From Roseburia hominis (lineage in GTDB: Bacteria; Bacillota; Clostridia; Lachnospirales; Lachnospiraceae): a stretch of DNA of 64,000 nt. Under the pieces are notes generated by a model. It did no database searches. It saw only the letters and a program-made list of their open reading frames with translations, and was not told where the DNA came from. Below are positions 58,597 through 64,000 of the stretch, one piece after another (the stretch's first letter is position 1; each line of letters begins with the position of its first letter). A program made the position numbers and the translations under genes. The stretch spans positions 3,596,001-3,660,000 of the forward strand of contig CP159990.1 of assembly GCA_040702975.1 (NCBI GenBank), in the 5' to 3' direction.

Positions 58597-59577
58597 TCAT
58601 GCATGCTTGGCAACCAAATGACAGGCCACCTTGTGTCCCGGCTCTACCTCTATGAACGCAGGCGCCTCTTTTCTACACTTTTCTGTCGCGTAAGGACAAC
58701 GTGTACAAAACGCGCAGCCTACAAATTTCTCCGTCCTCACCGGCTGCTCGCCGCTCAGTGCTGCGAACTCCTTCCGCTTGATATATGGATCGGGTGCTGA
58801 TGCGAACAGCGCTTTTGTGTACGGGTGCAACGGCTTTTCAAATAAGCGCTCCGTATCCGTTTCTTCCACCAAAGACCCAAGATACATAACGCCCACTCTG
58901 TCAGAAATAAAACGCACCACACCAATATCGTGTGAAATAAAAAGAAGGCTAAGTCCAAGCTCTTTTTTGAGTTTCATCAACATATTCAGGATCTGCGCCT
59001 GAACCGAAACATCAAGCGCGGATACCGGTTCATCACAGACGATCAGCTTCGGCTGGATAATGAGTGCACTTGCGATTCCCAAACGCTGCACCTGACCGCC
59101 GGATAATTCATGCGGAAACCGGAAATAATGCTCTTCCGACAGGCCTACCCTCTGAAGTGTCATGATTACCTGTTCCCGCCTCTTTGCCGCATCGTGCATT
59201 CCATGAATCAACAGGATATCTTCTAAAATATCACCGATACGCTGGCGCGGGTTCAGTGCAGAAAGTGTATTTTGGAACACCATCTGTAATTCCTGTCTAA
59301 GAGGACGGAATTCCTTCTCACTTAATTTGCAGATATCTTTTCCACCGTAAAAAATGGAGCCGCTGTCAACCTTTGTAAGTCCAACAATCGCACGACCTGT
59401 GGTAGATTTCCCACAGCCGGATTCCCCTACCAGTCCATAGGTCTCTCCTTCTTCAATAAAAAGCGACATATTGTCTACCGCATACATATGCTCTTTCGGC
59501 GTAAACAATTTTCCCATCTTCCCATAAATCGGATACGTTTTCTTCAAATTCTGAATCTCAAGCAAATGATTCCCCAT
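58597..59577 (-). CDS. oppF: Oligopeptide ABC transporter ATPase OppF
   Basis: 326 residues. Walker A VGESGCGKSTTGRA, Q-loop MVFQNTLSALNPRQ, signature LSGGQVQRLGIASAL, Walker B LIVCDEPVSALDVS, and the C-terminal cysteine motif of the oligopeptide group (CAFCTRCPYATEKC). The start at 59577 has AAGGAGG 7 nt upstream; the longer ORF runs into oppD. Last gene of oppABCDF. Confidence 0.94.
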   Translation of the reverse strand: MGNHLLEIQNLKKTYPIYGKMGKLFTPKEHMYAVDNMSLFIEEGETYGLVGESGCGKSTTGRAIVGLTKVDSGSIFYGGKDICKLSEKEFRPLRQELQMVFQNTLSALNPRQRIGDILEDILLIHGMHDAAKRREQVIMTLQRVGLSEEHYFRFPHELSGGQVQRLGIASALIIQPKLIVCDEPVSALDVSVQAQILNMLMKLKKELGLSLLFISHDIGVVRFISDRVGVMYLGSLVEETDTERLFEKPLHPYTKALFASAPDPYIKRKEFAALSGEQPVRTEKFVGCAFCTRCPYATEKCRKEAPAFIEVEPGHKVACHLVAKHA

Positions 59578-59579
59578 GT

Positions 59580-60602
59580 TTACACCTCCTTTTCCTGCTG
59601 ACATTCTTTCGCATATTTCCAGCATTTTACGAAATGGCCCGGAACGGCTTCCACAAGTGGCGGCTGGCACTCCCTACATCTTTCATCTGCCTCGCTGCAC
59701 CTGGTACAGAAATGACATCCCTTGGGGATCTTAGACAGCGATGGTACCGAACCGGAAATCGTCGGCAAGTCCTGCCCTCTTTTTACCCCCAGATGCGGAA
59801 TACATGCCAATAATCCTTTTGTGTACGGGTGAAGAGGCCTGGCGAACAACTCTTCTGTTTCAGCGTCCTCCACGACCTGCCCGAGGTACATGACTTTTAC
59901 ACTGTGACATAACTGGGACACTGCGCCCATATCATGAGTAATAAATAATACCGACATTCCCAAGCGTTCATTCAGATCACGGATCAAATGTAAAATCTGC
60001 TCCTGTATCGTCACATCCAAGGCAGTTGTCGGCTCGTCGGCGATCAACAGCCTGGGTTCACAGGCTAAAGCCATGGCGATCATGACACGCTGCTGCATAC
60101 CACCGGACAATTCAAACGGATATTTTTTCATGCAGTTTTCAGGATTGGGAATCCCTGTCAGCTTCAACATCTCTATCGCACGTTCTTTTGCCTGCTGCCG
60201 AGAAACTTTTTTATGAAGAATCAATATTTCACTTAATTGCTTCTCCACTGTATGCACCGGGCTTAAAGAATTTAGCGGGTCCTGGAATATAATAGAAATC
60301 CTGTCTCCGCGGATGTCACGCATTTCAGATAACGGACGTTTCAGCAAATCCTGATTCTCAAAAAGAATTTCCCCCTCATAGCGCACTGCTGTATCATGGT
60401 CTCTTAGCCGGAGAATCGATTGTGACATAACACTTTTTCCGGAGCCTGACTCTCCGACCACGCCCGTGATCTCCCCCTGTCTGATGCTGAGGCTGACCCC
60501 GTCTACCGCCGGAAGCCATTTCTTATGGACAGGAAATAATACTCTGAGGTTCTTGATTTCCAGCATTGCTTCCTGCAAATGATTCTTACTATTTTCTGCC
60601 AT
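59580..60602 (-). CDS. oppD: Oligopeptide ABC transporter ATPase OppD
   Basis: 340 residues. Walker A VGESGSGKSVMSQSI, Q-loop IIFQDPLNSLSP, signature LSGGMQQRVMIAMAL, Walker B LLIADEPTTALDVT, and C-terminal CHFCTRCSEADERC. Its start overlaps the oppC stop by one base (TAATG). Works with OppF. Confidence 0.95.
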   Translation of the reverse strand: MAENSKNHLQEAMLEIKNLRVLFPVHKKWLPAVDGVSLSIRQGEITGVVGESGSGKSVMSQSILRLRDHDTAVRYEGEILFENQDLLKRPLSEMRDIRGDRISIIFQDPLNSLSPVHTVEKQLSEILILHKKVSRQQAKERAIEMLKLTGIPNPENCMKKYPFELSGGMQQRVMIAMALACEPRLLIADEPTTALDVTIQEQILHLIRDLNERLGMSVLFITHDMGAVSQLCHSVKVMYLGQVVEDAETEELFARPLHPYTKGLLACIPHLGVKRGQDLPTISGSVPSLSKIPKGCHFCTRCSEADERCRECQPPLVEAVPGHFVKCWKYAKECQQEKEV

Positions 60603-61498
60603 TACTTTTTCGCTCCTCCCTTTACTCTCGGATCCATAAAATCTCTAAGTCCGTCACCTAAAAGATTCAGACTCAGCACGCAAAGAATAACTGCAATACC
60701 CGGACAGAGCATCGTCCAAGGAGCTTTGGAAAATACCAGTTTGCTGGCCTGAAGCATATTTCCCCAGCTTGCCGCCGGTGCCGGAATACCCGCTCCAAGA
60801 AAGCTAAGCGACGCTTCCGAAATAATCGCCTGCGCAAAAATAAACGAAGCCTGAACGGTCAAAGGAGAGATGACTCCGGGAAGAATCAATTTCCACAAAA
60901 TACGGAAGTTACTAAATCCCTGCACCTTTGCAGCTTCCACATATGCCTGTTCCCGAATTACCATCGCGCTTGCCCGGACAGTCCGCGCGACACTTGGGGT
61001 ATATACGATCGTAAGCGCTATAATGACATTCCAACTGGACGCGCCAAGCGCTGCGATCAGGGCAATTGCCAGAAGGATGCCCGGTATTGCGATAAGTCCA
61101 TCACAAATCCGCATCAGAATATGATCCAGAATTTTAAAATAGCTTGCATAAATTCCTATGATAATTCCAAGGACGCACGAGAAAACGGCAACGCATCCGC
61201 CAACTCCCAGCGAAACTCTGGCGCCATACATCACTCTTACAAACAGGTCTCGTCCAAATTCATCTGTTCCAAATAAATATTTCCCGCCCGGCGCCTGAAA
61301 CCGTTCAGTTACAACCATGGCATTCGGGTCCGCCTTGCTTATCATCGGTACCAGAATGGCAGACAACAAAATAACAGCGAATATCGCACCGCCAATAATC
61401 AATGCCGGGCTCGCCAATAACCGTTCTTTTCTGATCTCGCGCTGCTCCTTGAAAATCGCCTCACTGACTTCAGAAGTATATTTATGTTTGAATCCCAT
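60602..61498 (-). CDS. oppC: Oligopeptide ABC transporter permease OppC
   Basis: 298 residues, six membrane helices; FQAPGGKYLFGTDEFGRDLF near residue 75 and the EAA loop VQGFSNFRILWKLILPGVIS are typical of the dipeptide/oligopeptide permease group. Follows oppB by 11 nt. Confidence 0.95.
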   Translation of the reverse strand: MGFKHKYTSEVSEAIFKEQREIRKERLLASPALIIGGAIFAVILLSAILVPMISKADPNAMVVTERFQAPGGKYLFGTDEFGRDLFVRVMYGARVSLGVGGCVAVFSCVLGIIIGIYASYFKILDHILMRICDGLIAIPGILLAIALIAALGASSWNVIIALTIVYTPSVARTVRASAMVIREQAYVEAAKVQGFSNFRILWKLILPGVISPLTVQASFIFAQAIISEASLSFLGAGIPAPAASWGNMLQASKLVFSKAPWTMLCPGIAVILCVLSLNLLGDGLRDFMDPRVKGGAKK

Positions 61499-61509
61499 AT
61501 CTCCACCTC

Positions 61510-62460
61510 CTACTTACGTCCCGGCTGTAATCTTGGATCTACAATACCATATAGAATATCAACAGCCAGATTGACTAGAACATACAGTAAGGTAACAAAA
61601 AGAACGACTCCTTGAATGACAAACACATCTCTTCGATTAATAGCGCTGATCGTTAACATACCAATGCCCGGAATATTAAACAATGTCTCCGTTACGATTG
61701 TTCCTGTAATCAGACTTCCGAAGGACTGCCCTACTGCGGTGAGAATGACAGGAGCTGCATTCTTTAGTCCATAGACCAGAATCACTTTACGCTCCTTTAG
61801 CCCTTTTGCTCTCGCAGTATGAATAAAGCTCTTATACAGCACGTCCAGCAGGGACGAACGGGTCATTCTCGTAATGTAAGCAGCCTGCACAATTCCCAGT
61901 GATAATGCCGGTACAAACAAATATTTCAGATGTTCGCCTATCCCTTGTTCCAATCCTGCATAGCCGGCCACCGGGAACCAGTGATGAGAAACGCTGAAGA
62001 ACAACATCAAAAACATACTTAATAAAAATCCAGGTAAAGCGGTTCCGACAAGAGATGCGGTCACCGCTGCCACGTCAACTGCAGTTCCTCTTTTATAAGC
62101 TGCTATGATTCCAAGCGGAATCGATAAGACAAGAGAAAACACCTGAGCTAATACCGCAAGACTTAAGGTAGGTGGGAAATATTCACCGATTGCCGCAAGA
62201 ACAGACTGGTGCAAAAAATAGGAATCTCCCCAGTCCCCATGAAGAACATTTACAATCCAATCTGCATACTGAACCAAAAATGGTCTGTCAAATCCCAACT
62301 CTGCGTTCAAAGCATTGATCTGCTCCGTAGTCGCTTCCATACCAAGAAGTGCCGTCGCCGGACCGCCCGGAATCATGTAGACGATCAGGAAGGCCACGCA
62401 TGACACCACGAACATGACCGGTATCAAGGATAAAATACGTTTAAAAATATAAGACAACAT
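61510..62460 (-). CDS. oppB: Oligopeptide ABC transporter permease OppB
   Basis: 316 residues, six membrane helices. N-terminus MLSYIFKRILSLIPVMFVVS, IPGGPATALLGMEATTEQI and EAA loop AKGLKERKVILVYGLKNAA identify the family. The start at 62460 has AAGGGAG 8 nt upstream. Confidence 0.95.
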   Translation of the reverse strand: MLSYIFKRILSLIPVMFVVSCVAFLIVYMIPGGPATALLGMEATTEQINALNAELGFDRPFLVQYADWIVNVLHGDWGDSYFLHQSVLAAIGEYFPPTLSLAVLAQVFSLVLSIPLGIIAAYKRGTAVDVAAVTASLVGTALPGFLLSMFLMLFFSVSHHWFPVAGYAGLEQGIGEHLKYLFVPALSLGIVQAAYITRMTRSSLLDVLYKSFIHTARAKGLKERKVILVYGLKNAAPVILTAVGQSFGSLITGTIVTETLFNIPGIGMLTISAINRRDVFVIQGVVLFVTLLYVLVNLAVDILYGIVDPRLQPGRK

Positions 62461-62526
62461 ATAAGTTGTACTCCCTTCTCGCAAAAAACGGCGGACTGCT
62501 TATGCACTCCGCCGCCATTTATGGTA

Positions 62527-64000
62527 TTATTCTGAAACACTTGTATTCCAGTAAATCTGGAATCTCAAATATTCCATTCCCTCTACATTGGCACCTGTTG
62601 CTACTACACCTGTATAATGTCCAAGAACGGTAGCTGCTCCATATTCATATAAGAAAGTCTGTAAGTCTTCCCATGCCTTGGCAGCCTCTTCCTCAGAAGC
62701 AGCAGAACGAATTGCAGTGATTCCGTCTGTTACTTCCTGACGGTCTAAGCCAGCCCAGCCCTTATCCAGTACAGACAACTGAATCGGAAGCATGTTGTAG
62801 CTGTTGCTCGTTATAAACATAGAGAACTGTTTCGGATCCGCACGGTGTTCCATGAAGGTACTGAAATCATATTGTTCTACTTCTGCGTTAAATCCAGCCT
62901 GCTTTAACTGCTCCTGTACAACTAAGGTAGCATTGTACATTTCCGGGTAATCCGGAGTTGTTACAAGGACGATTTTTTCATTATTGTATCCTGCCTCTTC
63001 GAGCAGTTTTTTCGCTTTTTCTGTATCCTTCTGATTGTAATATTCCTTTCCTGCATCTGTTCCCCACTGGGCATCTGTCGGATTGCACCAGCCTGCATTT
63101 ACCTGGTAAAGGTCTTCATTTCCATAGATGGCAAGAAGGATCTCTTCACAATTCAGTGAAGCGAGAGCAGCCTGTCTTACTTTTTCGTTCGCCATGATAC
63201 CCTCTGTCGTGTTCAGGAACAGGTTGATCGTACCACCCGGCTCTACATTCAATTTAACTGCCGAATTATCTGCTAATTCTGCATAATTATCAAGCGGGAT
63301 TTCCTCTGCAACATCATACTGACCACTCTGTACACCAGCAATGCGGGTCGCCGCATCTGTAACAACATCAAAATAGATTACATCTGTAACAGCATTTTTC
63401 TTACCTGCGAGACCGCTTGATGCATTCTCTGATGCCTGATAGTCTTCATAGCGCTCTAATTTCACATACTGATCCTGTTTCCACTCAGCAACCTTATACG
63501 GGCCTGTACCAATATACTCGCTGATTCCTTCCGCGGTAGCTGCTTCTACCACTTCAGACGGATAAATCGCTGCAAACTGGATCGGGCCTGCCAGAATCAT
63601 AATAATGTCTGAAGATGCCTGATTTACTTTTAATGTTACGGTATAGTCATCTGCCTTCTCAAATACGGAGCCTCCGATCAACGTGTTGGCTTTTGCTGAA
63701 TTTTCAAGCCAGCGGTTCATAGAAGCCACCACATCATCTGCTTTCATTTCTTTTCCGTTATGGAATTTCACGCCCTGGCGAAGTTTGATGGTATAGACCA
63801 TTCCATCATCACTTACTTCGTAAGATTCAGCTAAAACAGGTGTCGGCTCATAATTCTCGTTCATTGCAAATAATGACTCATACACATGAGCACCGATGCC
63901 GCCTACGATATTGGAATTCACGGTCGGCGGATCAAGTGATGGCGGATTTGCTGCAATCGCAACATGCAATTCTTCCGCTTTCGCTTCTGTTTTCGTGGCT
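62527..64000 (-). CDS. oppA: Oligopeptide-binding protein OppA-like, N-terminus beyond window
   Basis: At least 490 residues of a family 5 solute-binding protein: ANPPSLDPPTVNSN at the left, YTIKLRQGVKFHNGKEMKAD, YIGTGPYKVAEWK, LNTTEGIMANEKVRQA. The frame stays open to the window edge through TKTEAKAEELHV, so the signal peptide and true start lie outside; the TTG at 63969 is an internal codon. It supplies peptides to OppBCDF, and hyp/pep genes downstream suggest proline-rich peptides. Confidence 0.92.
   Translation of the reverse strand, partial: ATKTEAKAEELHVAIAANPPSLDPPTVNSNIVGGIGAHVYESLFAMNENYEPTPVLAESYEVSDDGMVYTIKLRQGVKFHNGKEMKADDVVASMNRWLENSAKANTLIGGSVFEKADDYTVTLKVNQASSDIIMILAGPIQFAAIYPSEVVEAATAEGISEYIGTGPYKVAEWKQDQYVKLERYEDYQASENASSGLAGKKNAVTDVIYFDVVTDAATRIAGVQSGQYDVAEEIPLDNYAELADNSAVKLNVEPGGTINLFLNTTEGIMANEKVRQAALASLNCEEILLAIYGNEDLYQVNAGWCNPTDAQWGTDAGKEYYNQKDTEKAKKLLEEAGYNNEKIVLVTTPDYPEMYNATLVVQEQLKQAGFNAEVEQYDFSTFMEHRADPKQFSMFITSNSYNMLPIQLSVLDKGWAGLDRQEVTDGITAIRSAASEEEAAKAWEDLQTFLYEYGAATVLGHYTGVVATGANVEGMEYLRFQIYWNTSVSE

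Noticed and set aside
63800..63969. TTG at 63969 as the start of the binding protein
   Set aside because: The frame stays open to the window edge and the signal peptide is missing, so the gene is truncated by the window.

Overview
The window looks like chromosomal DNA from an anaerobic gut Firmicute, most likely a Lachnospiraceae-type clostridium. The grounds are strong AGGAGG ribosome sites, TTGACA/TATAAT promoters, a tyrosine T-box, oxygen-sensitive enzymes (class III ribonucleotide reductase and a glycyl-radical hydroxyproline dehydratase), a PadR-DUF1700-DUF4097 module and Firmicute-type small hydrophobic toxins. I cannot name a species. Most genes are on the minus strand. No rRNA, tRNA, CRISPR array or prophage was seen.

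Layout. 0.3-2.0 kb: a GMP synthase lacking its amidotransferase domain, then a type I toxin-antitoxin locus. 2.1-3.8 kb: an intact IS1182-type insertion sequence ending 30 bp from rpsI. 3.8-4.8 kb: rplM-rpsI with promoter and leader. 4.8-20 kb: a mixed block (AGCS symporter, GH13 enzyme, deleted GH13 pseudogene, AraC regulator, D-threonate cluster with DeoR regulator, maf, flavin reductase, T-box-tyrS, M18 aminopeptidase, paired chromate transporters, orphan antitoxin). 20-23.4 kb: ecfA1-ecfA2-ecfT-truA, which in many Firmicutes directly precedes rplM-rpsI; here about 15 kb lies between. 23.7-25.7 kb: padR-DUF1700-DUF4097. 25.9-30.7 kb: DUF89 protein, gamma-carbonic-anhydrase-like protein, NitT/TauT-type ABC importer, VanZ-like protein. 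30.9-33.5 kb: cyclophilin, a second type I toxin-antitoxin locus, tetR-eamA. 33.6-39.4 kb: proC with a GntR regulator and three palindromic operators, a YjiH-type membrane protein, an agmatinase-family enzyme and a LysR regulator.

39.5-49.2 kb is the most distinctive region: a ten-gene operon with a complete lactose/cellobiose-type PTS (IIA, IIB, IIC plus its own HPr and enzyme I), two SIS-domain sugar-phosphate enzymes, two amidohydrolase-fold proteins (one with its metal ligands lost), a HAD phosphatase and a divergent DeoR regulator. It reads as a self-sufficient route for an unidentified, probably amino- or amide-modified, sugar.

49.3-52.5 kb: nrdD and its activase with paired NrdR-like boxes. 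52.7-53.6 kb: a YitT-family protein. 53.8-64 kb: pepP, hypD, hypE and oppABCDF, which together suggest import of proline/hydroxyproline peptides, cleavage of X-Pro bonds and dehydration of free hydroxyproline to pyrroline-5-carboxylate; proC (20 kb away) would finish the route to proline. Several short tandem or dispersed repeats (24, 36 and 45 bp) sit exactly at gene 3' ends.
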